From JBOHTO01 sp050733695 (lineage in GTDB: Bacteria; Gemmatimonadota; Gemmatimonadetes; Gemmatimonadales; Gemmatimonadaceae): a stretch of DNA of 22,422 nucleotides. Positions 15,709-22,422 of the stretch are shown piece after piece. Every line of letters starts with the position of its first letter. The stretch's first letter is position 1. Location: contig JBOHTO010000203.1 of NCBI GenBank assembly GCA_050733695.1, positions 1 to 22,422 of the forward strand. Reading direction: 5' to 3'. Both the position numbers and the translations under genes were made by a program. The notes under the pieces are model-generated. The model ran no database searches, was not told the origin of the DNA, and saw only the letters and a list, made by a program, of their open reading frames with translations.

Positions 15709-17277
15709 ATGCCCCGCCGTTCGCCCGCACCGGTCCTCATCGCCGCGCTCGCGGCCCTGTGGTTCCAACCCGCGCCCACGCCAGCGAGCGCGCAGCAGCC
15801 AAACTCCCCGCGATCCGTGGGGGGGGTCATACCCCCATCGAGCGGCGAGCGGTACAATCGCCTCCTCATCCGGAACGCGTACGTGATCGACGGAACCGGC
15901 AACCCCATGCGCGGGCCGATGGACATCCTCATCGAGGGTGCCACGATCACGAACGTGACGCGATCGAGCGCCACCGACGAGTTCGGCACCGGACGCGACA
16001 CCTCGAGCGAAGCCGCACCGCCCGCCGACCGGGTGATCGACGCGCAGGGTATGTACGTCATCCCGGGAATCATCGACCTCCACGGCCACATCCAGTTCAG
16101 TCGCAACGGCGAGCCGATGCCCAGGGACTACGTTTACAAGCTCTGGCTCGCGCACGGCATCACGACCGTTCGTGACCCCGGCTCCGGCGAGGGAATCGAC
16201 ACCATCGCGCACCACGCCCGACTGTCGAAAGGGAACATCATTGCGGCGCCCACGATCATCCCGTACGCGGTCCCCGAGGGCGGGACGCCCGAGGAGATCC
16301 GCGAATCCGTTCGCGATCTCAAGCGCCGTGGTGCACTGGGGCTCAAGATGTTCATCGCGCGCCCCGACGTGTGGCAGGCCGTCGCCGAGGAGGCCCGCAC
16401 GCAGGGACTACCGATCGCGACAGATCTCAAGATCCAGGAGACGGATGCCATCGACGCCGCTCGGCTCGGTATTCGCTCGCTCGAGCACTGGTATGGCGTT
16501 CCCGACGCCGCGATCCCGGGACCGCAGAACTTTCCCGCCGACTACTCCTACGACGACGAGCTCGATCGCTTCCGCTGGGCGGGCGATCTCTGGCGGCAGG
16601 CCGACCCGGCTCTGCTTTCCGCCGTGCTGGACACGATGCTGGCGCACGACGTCACATGGGATCCGACGTTCGCCGTCTACGAGGCCAATCGCGATCTCTC
16701 CCGCGCTCGCAACCTTCCCTGGTTCCGCGACTACGCGCTCCCCAACCTGCTCGCCTTCTTCGAGCCCGACGCGCGGCGGCACGGCTCCTTCCACCTCGGC
16801 TGGACGACCACGGACGAGGTGATGTGGCGCGACAACATTCGCATCTGGATGGACTGGGTGCGCGAGTACGCGGAGCGCGGTGGTAACGTGACAGTCGGCT
16901 CCGACGCGGGATTCATCTATCACCTCTACGGCTTCGCCACCATCCGCGAGATGGAACTGCATCAGGAGGCGGGCTTCCATCCGCTGGAGGTCATCCGCCA
17001 GGCCACATCCAACGGCGCCCGCGCGCTCGGCCTCGAACGCACCGGAGTGGTTCGCCCCGGCTTCGAGGCGGACCTCGCGATAGTCGACGGAAATCCCCTG
17101 CACAACCTCAAGGTGCTCTACGGAACAGGCGTCGAGGTCGAGCAGGACGGACGCATCGTCCGCCGCGGCGGCGTGCGCTACACGATAAAGGATGGCATCG
17201 TCTTCGACGCGCCAGCGCTGCTTGCCGATGTGCGCGCGATGGTACAGGATGCGAAGGAGAGCATTTCCGCGCCCTAG
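15709..17277 (+). CDS. Secreted amidohydrolase-superfamily metallohydrolase
   Basis: The 522-aa product has a signal peptide (MPRRSPAPVLIAALAALWF, cleavage near ASAQQ), so it should act in the periplasm or outside. The catalytic TIM barrel shows the HxH metal site H125/H127 in IIDLHGHIQF, K213 in GLKMFI as the likely carboxylated bridging lysine, H260 in SLEHWYG and D399 in VGSDAG. A beta-sandwich typical of the superfamily is formed by both ends (RLLIRNAYVIDGTGN; GVVRPGFEADLAIVDGNPL). The closest groups are imidazolonepropionase-like or Xaa-Pro dipeptidase-like amidohydrolases; a small cyclic amide or peptide substrate is likely but not determined. It starts 50 nt after rtcB without a clear ribosome site. 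A G-run tract begins about 35 nt after its stop. Confidence 0.88.
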   Translation: MPRRSPAPVLIAALAALWFQPAPTPASAQQPNSPRSVGGVIPPSSGERYNRLLIRNAYVIDGTGNPMRGPMDILIEGATITNVTRSSATDEFGTGRDTSSEAAPPADRVIDAQGMYVIPGIIDLHGHIQFSRNGEPMPRDYVYKLWLAHGITTVRDPGSGEGIDTIAHHARLSKGNIIAAPTIIPYAVPEGGTPEEIRESVRDLKRRGALGLKMFIARPDVWQAVAEEARTQGLPIATDLKIQETDAIDAARLGIRSLEHWYGVPDAAIPGPQNFPADYSYDDELDRFRWAGDLWRQADPALLSAVLDTMLAHDVTWDPTFAVYEANRDLSRARNLPWFRDYALPNLLAFFEPDARRHGSFHLGWTTTDEVMWRDNIRIWMDWVREYAERGGNVTVGSDAGFIYHLYGFATIREMELHQEAGFHPLEVIRQATSNGARALGLERTGVVRPGFEADLAIVDGNPLHNLKVLYGTGVEVEQDGRIVRRGGVRYTIKDGIVFDAPALLADVRAMVQDAKESISAP

Positions 17278-17310
17278 CTGAACGACGACACGACTGAGGA
17301 TTTCGGCGCG

Positions 17311-17361
17311 GCGGGGCGGGGGGGGGGGCGGAGGAGAAGGGGAGGGGAGGGGGAGGGGGGA
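17311..17361 (+). repeat. G-run/polypurine tract, potential G-quadruplex
   Basis: Six runs of four or more G occur within 51 bp: 17313-17316, an unbroken run of 11 G at 17318-17328, then 17339-17342, 17344-17347, 17349-17353 and 17355-17360. Bases 17330-17361 are purine only. Loops of one A separate the last four runs, an arrangement well suited to a parallel G-quadruplex in the plus strand and in the RNA. It lies between the amidohydrolase stop and the TPR gene start, 44 nt before that start. Confidence 0.8.
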
Positions 17362-17405
17362 CGCGGAAGCGTCGCCCGGATCCGGGGCGGCACGGGAGCA
17401 TTGCA

Positions 17406-19118
17406 ATGGCGGCATCACTCGCTCACCTGATTGCGGCGCAACTGGTCGTACAACTTGCGGCCGGCGAGCCGAGCGCTGACTCCGCGGCAATCCTGAGTTC
17501 CGCCCGCGATGCGCAGGCGGCGTTCGAGCGCGTGCGCTTCCAGCACCTGCCATGGACCGGGCGCTCGGGTGGCGGCGAGTGCGACGAGCGGGTCGGGCGC
17601 TTCTGCCTCTGGCATTCGGGCGATGAGGATGCGTGGACAGCGCCGCCCGAGAAGCCGGGCGTGCGCCAGGAGCGGGCACGCCTCATCGATCGGCTCCGCT
17701 CTGCGGTGAACGCCATTCCGGGCGATGGCTGGATCGTCGGTCAGTTGGTGCGCTATCTCCTTGAAGCTGACCGGGCTCCGGAAGCGCTGGCTGCAGCGCG
17801 ACGGTGCGCCGCCGAGCGTTGGTGGTGCCGCGCTCTCGAGGGATTCGCGTACCACTCGACTGGCCGTTACGCCGATGCCGAAGCCGCCTTCGACCGCGCG
17901 GTGGACGAGATGCCGGCAGACGAACGGGCGACATGGCTGGACCTGTCGCTCCTCTTCGAAGGCGATGATGCCGACATCTACGAGCGTGCCGATAGTCTCC
18001 GCCGAACACTGCTCGTGCGGCGGATGTGGTGGCTCGCGGATCCCCTCTACGTCGTGCCGGGCAACGGTCGGCTAAGTGAGCATTTCGCTCGGCTCGTGAT
18101 GGACCGGCTGCAGGAGCGGGCGCGTTCGCCGGAGGGGATGCGCTGGGGCAGGGACATGAGGGAACTGCTTCTGCGCTACGGGTGGCCTGTCGGGTGGGAG
18201 CGGATTCGACCGCTCATGCACGAGACCGGCCGGCCTGCGACAGTCGCCCACCATGCACGCGGGAGTCGCGACTTTCTTCCCCCGCTCGCCTCTCTCGACA
18301 ACCCCCGGTCGATCTCGCTCGATGACTGGCGACTCGATGACGACGATGGGCATTCCGAGTACGGGCCCGGTTACGCGATCACCTTCGCCGCTCTGCCGCA
18401 CCAGTTCGCGATGTTCCCGCGCGGCGATTCCGCGGTCTTCGTCGCCCGGTTCAGTCTGAGCGATTCCACGGGAAGCGCCGCGCTCGACGCCGGCATCGAG
18501 TCAGCGATGTTCGTGGCTGTCAGCGAGAGCGCCCAGGCTGCGCACGGGCTCTCCGTTCTGACGGACAGCGGCGGCTGGGTGCGCGTCACCGCTGCATCTC
18601 GGCCCGCCGTCGTCAGCATCGAGGCGCTCGATCGAAGAGAGCGCCGCGCGTGGCGGGCTCGCCATGGCATCGGAGCGGCGCTCACCGTCCCAGGTCGGCT
18701 TGCCCTGTCCGACGTGCTCCTCGTTCGGGGCGACTCAGCGCTCCCGCGTACGCTCGACGAGGCGCTGCCGGTAGCGCTCACGACCACGGGGATCGCAGTC
18801 GGCGAGCGCGTCGGGCTCTACTGGGAGCTGTTCGACGGAGCCGGAATGGCGCGCACCGTCACCTGTGTACTACGCGTGCGCCGCTCCGGCCGCGGATGGG
18901 TCAGTCGTTTCGCGGAGAGAATCGGGCTGGCGGACGGAGACACTCCTGTCGCGCTCCGATGGGAAGCACACAGCGAGGCCGCCAGCGTGTCCGGGTACGC
19001 CCTCCTGCTCGAGCTGCCGGGCGTCGATCCCGGGGAGTACACGATCGAGCTCTCGATGCATGCGTACGATCAGGCGCCGCTCACCGTCCGCCGTACGCTG
19101 CACGTGGTGGAACGCTGA
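17406..19118 (+). CDS. Secreted TPR-containing protein, unknown function
   Basis: The 570-aa product starts with a short hydrophobic signal-like segment (MAASLAHLIAAQLVVQLAAG). A C-x7-C element, ECDERVGRFCLWH (C59, C67), is followed by two tetratricopeptide-like units at about 107-172 (GWIVGQLVRYLLEADRAPEALAAARR and ALEGFAYHSTGRYADAEAAFDRAV). Next is a Trp-rich region, RRMWWLADPLYVVPGNGRLSEHFARLVMDRL to LLLRYGWPVGWER (206-265). The second half (300-570) looks like beta sandwich repeats (FVARFSLSD, LYWELFDGAGM, YTIELSMHAYDQ). I recall similar proteins in Gemmatimonadota and Acidobacteria but no named function. GGGAG lies 7 nt before ATG 17406. It heads a group of four same-strand genes, and its upstream region holds the G-run tract. 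Confidence 0.82.
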   Translation: MAASLAHLIAAQLVVQLAAGEPSADSAAILSSARDAQAAFERVRFQHLPWTGRSGGGECDERVGRFCLWHSGDEDAWTAPPEKPGVRQERARLIDRLRSAVNAIPGDGWIVGQLVRYLLEADRAPEALAAARRCAAERWWCRALEGFAYHSTGRYADAEAAFDRAVDEMPADERATWLDLSLLFEGDDADIYERADSLRRTLLVRRMWWLADPLYVVPGNGRLSEHFARLVMDRLQERARSPEGMRWGRDMRELLLRYGWPVGWERIRPLMHETGRPATVAHHARGSRDFLPPLASLDNPRSISLDDWRLDDDDGHSEYGPGYAITFAALPHQFAMFPRGDSAVFVARFSLSDSTGSAALDAGIESAMFVAVSESAQAAHGLSVLTDSGGWVRVTAASRPAVVSIEALDRRERRAWRARHGIGAALTVPGRLALSDVLLVRGDSALPRTLDEALPVALTTTGIAVGERVGLYWELFDGAGMARTVTCVLRVRRSGRGWVSRFAERIGLADGDTPVALRWEAHSEAASVSGYALLLELPGVDPGEYTIELSMHAYDQAPLTVRRTLHVVER

Positions 19119-19191
19119 AGTTCGGGAGGACGGCGAAAGGAAACCGTCGGCGCCGCGACGGCGTAGGGCATGGAAACCCCAGGAGGGAACC

Positions 19192-19488
19192 GTGATCGCA
19201 CTGATTGCCATGCTCATCGCGTTGGGCGCTGCAATGGCGGGATTCAAGCTTGCGCGCCGATTCGTGCGCGAGCGGTTGCGCTTCGTTGACGCCGTCCAGC
19301 GTCGAATCGCGCCATTCGCCGCGGGGCTCGGCGCCATGCTCCTCGCAGCGCCGGTCGCGCTTCTGCTGCCCATCGTCGGGGCGGGTACTGCCATCTCGGT
19401 CGGTCTGGGCGTCGGCTTCGGCGTCGCGCGCGGCGCGAAGGATGTCCGTCTCGCGAGCTTCAGCATGGACAGAAGTTCCAACTTCTGA
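19192..19488 (+). CDS. Small two-helix membrane protein, unknown function
   Basis: GTG 19192 follows a perfect AGGAGG site (19181-19186) by 5 nt, the best ribosome site in the window, and gives a 98-aa product. It has an N-terminal helix (VIALIAMLIALGAAMAGFKL), a strongly basic amphipathic stretch (ARRFVRERLRFVDAVQRR, about 22-39), then a glycine-rich hydrophobic region at about 42-80 (FAAGLGAMLLAAPVALLLPIVGAGTAISVGLGVGFGVA) that could be one long or two short helices. There is no known domain. The open frame extends upstream to 18865 over the TPR gene, but that part is a shadow. It lies 73 nt after the TPR gene. Confidence 0.78.
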   Translation: MIALIAMLIALGAAMAGFKLARRFVRERLRFVDAVQRRIAPFAAGLGAMLLAAPVALLLPIVGAGTAISVGLGVGFGVARGAKDVRLASFSMDRSSNF

Positions 19489-19655
19489 GAGCGTGCTGCC
19501 GATCACATTCGGCGTGGCCGGCGGCGCGATGCTTGCGCGTCCCTCGTCCAGGCGATATTTCACCGTCGCAGTCACGGCGATACGAGTTCGGTTGCCGAAT
19601 GGCCGACGCACGCAGTGGAGTCGCGGCAAACGGTGCCTGGAGGAGAAGATCGTAC

Positions 19656-20255
19656 GTGGAGGAATCCGGATTCCCTGAAGCAGATGGCGAGGAGCAGCCA
19701 GCCAGCAACACCGTGCTCGTCACGACGGCCTTGCCGGTCCTGATCCGCATTGCACCCATAGCGAGCGAGCGCGTGCCGGAAGGGGCGTGTCTTGGCTCGT
19801 TCATCGATGACCGGCTGGTCGCGCGCTGCGCCATCCCTGCGGACTCCGTGCAGCGACTGCTCGCGCTGGATCTCTTCGCAGCGCCTGTCCCGCTCGCGCT
19901 GCTCGCCGTGGAGCAGCCCCCCGGTCTCCAATGCAGGCTCTGTGCGATCGTGCCAGCGGCGCTCCTCTCGGATGAGAAGGGTCAGGATGCAGAGCCGTGG
20001 CGCACAAGCGTACCGAACTACGAAGCATCCGTGGCCGGGGCCGCCGGCGCTTCCGGCGAGACCGGAGACGACGTCGACGAGGATGGCGACATGGTCGCTG
20101 TCCTGCTTGGCAACATCGTCCGTTTCACGGTGGACAGAAAGCATCCCGACGACCTCGCGCGCGAGGCGGCCGACGTTCTTCAGAAGATCGTCACCGGCGG
20201 ACGGCTCCGCGACGCGGATTCGCGCGCCGTGGACGACCTGCTCGATTCAATCTGA
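19656..20255 (+). CDS. Uncharacterised 199-aa protein with CxxC and acidic linker
   Basis: GTG 19656 has a strong GGAGGAGAAG site (19639-19648) 7 nt upstream, which decides this start over the in-frame ATG 19599. The N-terminal domain (about 15-108) is hydrophobic and beta-like: NTVLVTTALPVLIRIAPI, then FIDDRLVARCAIPADSVQRLLALDLFAAPVPLALLAVEQ and a LQCRLC (CxxC) element. A linker rich in Gly, Asp and Glu (GETGDDVDEDGD) leads to a C-terminal helical segment, MVAVLLGNIVRFTVDRKHPDDLAREAADVLQKIVTGG, ending RAVDDLLDSI. No signal peptide or clear membrane anchor is present, so it is probably cytoplasmic. I do not recognise the family. It is 16 nt upstream of the DUF1499 gene, suggesting one transcript. 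Confidence 0.75.
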   Translation: MEESGFPEADGEEQPASNTVLVTTALPVLIRIAPIASERVPEGACLGSFIDDRLVARCAIPADSVQRLLALDLFAAPVPLALLAVEQPPGLQCRLCAIVPAALLSDEKGQDAEPWRTSVPNYEASVAGAAGASGETGDDVDEDGDMVAVLLGNIVRFTVDRKHPDDLAREAADVLQKIVTGGRLRDADSRAVDDLLDSI

Positions 20256-20271
20256 CCCGCGAGGAAGGATC

Positions 20272-21042
20272 ATGACCAACCAGTCCGCGCTGGACCGATC
20301 GCAGCGTCCGCCCATCGCCGGTGCCGCGATTCTCGCGCTCGGCGTTTCTGTCCTGGTCGCTCTCGTGATGGCTCTGGCAGGACTCGGCACGCGCTGGGGG
20401 TGGTGGCACTTTCGCACCGGACTGTCCGTGCTCGAGTGGACGGCCTACGCCGCCATCGCCGCGGTGTTCATCGCGTTCGTCGCCGCCGTGATCGCGCGCC
20501 CCGGAGGTCCACGTCGAGGATTCGCATTCGCCCTCGCGGCTCTCGTGATTGCTGCGGTGCTGGCGATCGTACCGTGGCGCTGGCGCGCGACGGCGAGGGC
20601 CGCTCCGCCGATTCACGACATCACCACCGACCTCGAGAATCCGCCTCGCTTCGAAGCCATCCTGCCGCTCCGTGCGACCGCCACGAACGAGGCGGAATAC
20701 GGTGGTCCCGAGATCGCTGCCCAGCAGCGGGAAGCGTACCCGGACATAGAGCCGCTGCAGTTCGAGGCGGCCCCACGCGCGACCTTCGAGCGTGCGGTGG
20801 ACGTGGTCCGGGATCTCGGCTGGGAGATCATCGTCTCCGATCCATCGGCCGGACGCATCGAGGCGACGGACAGGACGTTCTGGTTTGGCTTCGATGATGA
20901 CGTGGTTATCCGGATCACACCGGCCGGCGGTGGCTCGCGCGTGGACATACGCTCCGTTTCGCGCGTCGGACGGGGCGACACGGGCACAAACGCGCGGCGG
21001 ATTCGCGAATTCCTCGATCGAATGCGCGAGGCGGGCGAGTAA
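20272..21042 (+). CDS. DUF1499 domain membrane protein
   Basis: The 256-aa product has three predicted membrane helices at about 15-39, 51-75 and 82-100, then the DUF1499 domain. The domain's hallmark PPIHDITTDLENPPRF is at about 111-126. It is followed by YPDIEPLQFEAAPRATFERAVDVVRDLGWEIIVSDPSAGRIEATDRTFWFGFDDDVVIRITPAGGGSRVDIRSVSRVGRGDTGTNARRIREFLDRM, a close fit to the family's full length. DUF1499 has no established biochemical role; the soluble domain probably sits at the membrane surface. A GAGGAAGGA site lies just upstream of ATG 20272. It converges with the transporter gene, whose stop is 43 nt away; no hairpin terminator is apparent between them. Confidence 0.9.
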   Translation: MTNQSALDRSQRPPIAGAAILALGVSVLVALVMALAGLGTRWGWWHFRTGLSVLEWTAYAAIAAVFIAFVAAVIARPGGPRRGFAFALAALVIAAVLAIVPWRWRATARAAPPIHDITTDLENPPRFEAILPLRATATNEAEYGGPEIAAQQREAYPDIEPLQFEAAPRATFERAVDVVRDLGWEIIVSDPSAGRIEATDRTFWFGFDDDVVIRITPAGGGSRVDIRSVSRVGRGDTGTNARRIREFLDRMREAGE

Positions 21043-21085
21043 CGCACGATCTCGCCGCTCGCGCGCGACTCCATCCGGACTCCCG

Positions 21086-22422
21086 CTACTTGTAGATCAC
21101 CATCTCCCCTGCGTTCTTCTTCTCGATGTAGGCCTTGAGCTCGCGCTTCACTCGCCCGCTCAGGAAGTACAGCCCCAGTATGTTGGGGAACGCCATCCCC
21201 AGGATCATCAGGTCGCCGAAGTTGAGGACGTTCGTCGCCGTGATGATAGAGCCGAGAAAGACAAAGAGCAGAAAGAGAATCCTGTAGGCACCGGAGCTCC
21301 GGTCGCCGAAGAGCCATGCCCAGCACCGCTCCCCATAGTACGACCACGAGATCATCGTCGAGTAGGCGAAGAGCATAACGGCGAGCGACAGCACGTACGG
21401 GAACCATGTGATTCTCTCAGCGAAGGCACGCGATGTGAGTGCCGCTCCCTGGTTGGTACGGATCAGCTCACTGTACTCCGGATTCGCGTAGGCGCCAGTG
21501 ATGACAATGACGAGCGCGGTCATGGTGCAGACGATCACCGTGTCGATGAACGGCTCGAGCAGCGAGACGTAACCCTCGCGGACAGGATATTTCGTTCTCG
21601 CTGCAGAATGGGCAATGGCCGCTGATCCGACCCCCGCCTCGTTGGAGAACGCCGCCCGCTGGAAGCCCGTCACGAGAACTCCGATGAAGCCACCGTACGC
21701 TGCGCGCGGGTTGAATGCACCCTCGATGATCGAGCCGAAGGCCTCGGGTATGCGATCGTAGTTGACGATCAGGATGAACAGGCAGGCCAGTACGTAGATC
21801 CCGCACATGAAGGGAACGATGAACTCCGCCGCCGTCGCGATGCGCCTGATTCCGCCGATGATCACGATGCCTACGAGGAATGTCATGACGAGCCCGTAGA
21901 CCCAGGGGTACGTCTCCAGGAAGGGCAGCGATTCCTGCAGGGCGTTCATCGACTGGTTCACCTGGAAGGCGTTGCCGCCGGCGAGCGAGCCGCCGATGCA
22001 CAGGAGGGCGAACGCCACCGCGAGCACCTTGCCGAGACGCGCCCACCCCATCTCGGCGAGTCCGTTGGACAGATAGTACATCGCCCCGCCCATTATGCGT
22101 CCGTCCTTGCGCACCTGCCGGAACTGCTGCCCGAGTGTGCACTCGGTGAACTTGGAGGACATGCCGAGCAATCCGGCGCAGATCATCCAGAAGGTGGCAC
22201 CCGGACCGCCGGTCGCGACGGCGATCGCAACCCCTGCGATGTTGCCCAGCCCGACGGTCGCCGACAGTGCCGCGGAGAGCGCCTGGAAGTGGCTCACCTC
22301 GCCGCCGGCGGTCGGGTCGTCGTATTTGCCGCGCGTGAGGGCGATCGCGTGACCGAAGCCGCGGAAATTGATGAAACCCATCTGGATCGTGAAGAAGATC
22401 GCGCCGATCACCAGCCAGATGA
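21086..22422 (-). CDS. Alanine/glycine:cation symporter (AGCS family), 5' end missing
   Basis: About 444 residues are present and the frame is still open at the right edge (IWLVIGAIFFTIQMGF), so the first roughly 40-70 residues are missing. AGCS carriers import alanine or glycine with Na+ or H+. Family motifs are clear: ALSATVGLGNIAGVAIAVATGGPGATFWMICAGLLGMSSKFTE near the N-terminal end, GGAMYYLSNGL, GFQRAAFSNEAGVGSAAIAHSAA in the centre and STMISWSYYGERCWAWLFG near the C terminus. Around ten hydrophobic segments are visible. The tail KRELKAYIEKKNAGEMVIYK is cytoplasmic. The substrate (alanine, glycine or another small amino acid) and coupling ion are not fixed by sequence. No partner gene is in the window. 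Confidence 0.93.
   Translation of the reverse strand, partial: IWLVIGAIFFTIQMGFINFRGFGHAIALTRGKYDDPTAGGEVSHFQALSAALSATVGLGNIAGVAIAVATGGPGATFWMICAGLLGMSSKFTECTLGQQFRQVRKDGRIMGGAMYYLSNGLAEMGWARLGKVLAVAFALLCIGGSLAGGNAFQVNQSMNALQESLPFLETYPWVYGLVMTFLVGIVIIGGIRRIATAAEFIVPFMCGIYVLACLFILIVNYDRIPEAFGSIIEGAFNPRAAYGGFIGVLVTGFQRAAFSNEAGVGSAAIAHSAARTKYPVREGYVSLLEPFIDTVIVCTMTALVIVITGAYANPEYSELIRTNQGAALTSRAFAERITWFPYVLSLAVMLFAYSTMISWSYYGERCWAWLFGDRSSGAYRILFLLFVFLGSIITATNVLNFGDLMILGMAFPNILGLYFLSGRVKRELKAYIEKKNAGEMVIYK

Noticed and set aside
16408..17679. 423-codon minus-strand frame across the amidohydrolase, G-run tract and TPR gene
   Set aside because: Its poly-proline stretch is simply the complement of the G runs; both plus-strand genes are well supported.

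Overview
This 22.4 kb window is high-GC bacterial chromosome, densely packed and using ATG and GTG starts. The mix of genes suggests a Gemmatimonadota-like soil or sediment bacterium: a Minf_1886-type small protein, a large secreted HExxH metalloprotease of the DUF5117/DUF4953 type, a secreted amidohydrolase, and several secreted TPR or lipoprotein genes. That assignment is inference from gene content and protein style; no rRNA or other marker is present to prove it. There is no CRISPR array, prophage or intact insertion sequence.

Region 1 (1-8173). A TPR protein gene runs leftward off the edge. Diverging from it is a tight rightward series: Minf_1886-like protein, nnr (NAD(P)H-hydrate repair), a beta-propeller lipoprotein, thiL (thiamine-phosphate kinase), a PlsC-type acyltransferase, eno (enolase) and an ftsB/divIC-like division protein. 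Overlaps of 11, 4 and 1 nt couple nnr, the lipoprotein, thiL and the acyltransferase. It is a housekeeping operon joining cofactor repair, a vitamin cofactor, phospholipid synthesis, glycolysis and division.

Region 2 (8169-9146). A sigma70-like promoter overlapping the ftsB stop drives initiator tRNA-Met. A strong GNRA-loop terminator follows, then a second tRNA-Met(CAU), probably elongator. Next comes a broken remnant of a small secreted/membrane protein gene and a short repeat-like motif.

Region 3 (9059-14258). A leftward secreted alpha/beta hydrolase diverges from a rightward zinc metalloprotease. The metalloprotease overlaps end to end with a leftward lipoprotein gene, which lies downstream of a Uma2-family nuclease gene.

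Region 4 (14429-21042). All genes point right: rtcB (RNA ligase), a secreted amidohydrolase, a G-run tract, then four envelope-type or uncharacterised genes (secreted TPR protein, 98-aa two-helix membrane protein, 199-aa protein with a CxxC and an acidic linker, and a DUF1499 membrane protein). The small membrane protein, the 199-aa protein and the DUF1499 gene have strong Shine-Dalgarno sites.

Region 5 (21086-22422). A leftward AGCS amino-acid:cation symporter is cut by the right edge.

No clear new defence or mobile system is visible. The best candidates for undescribed biology are the 17406-21042 cluster, the beta-propeller lipoprotein coupled into the nnr-thiL operon, and the divergent Uma2/rtcB pair. 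All functional links among these are inference.
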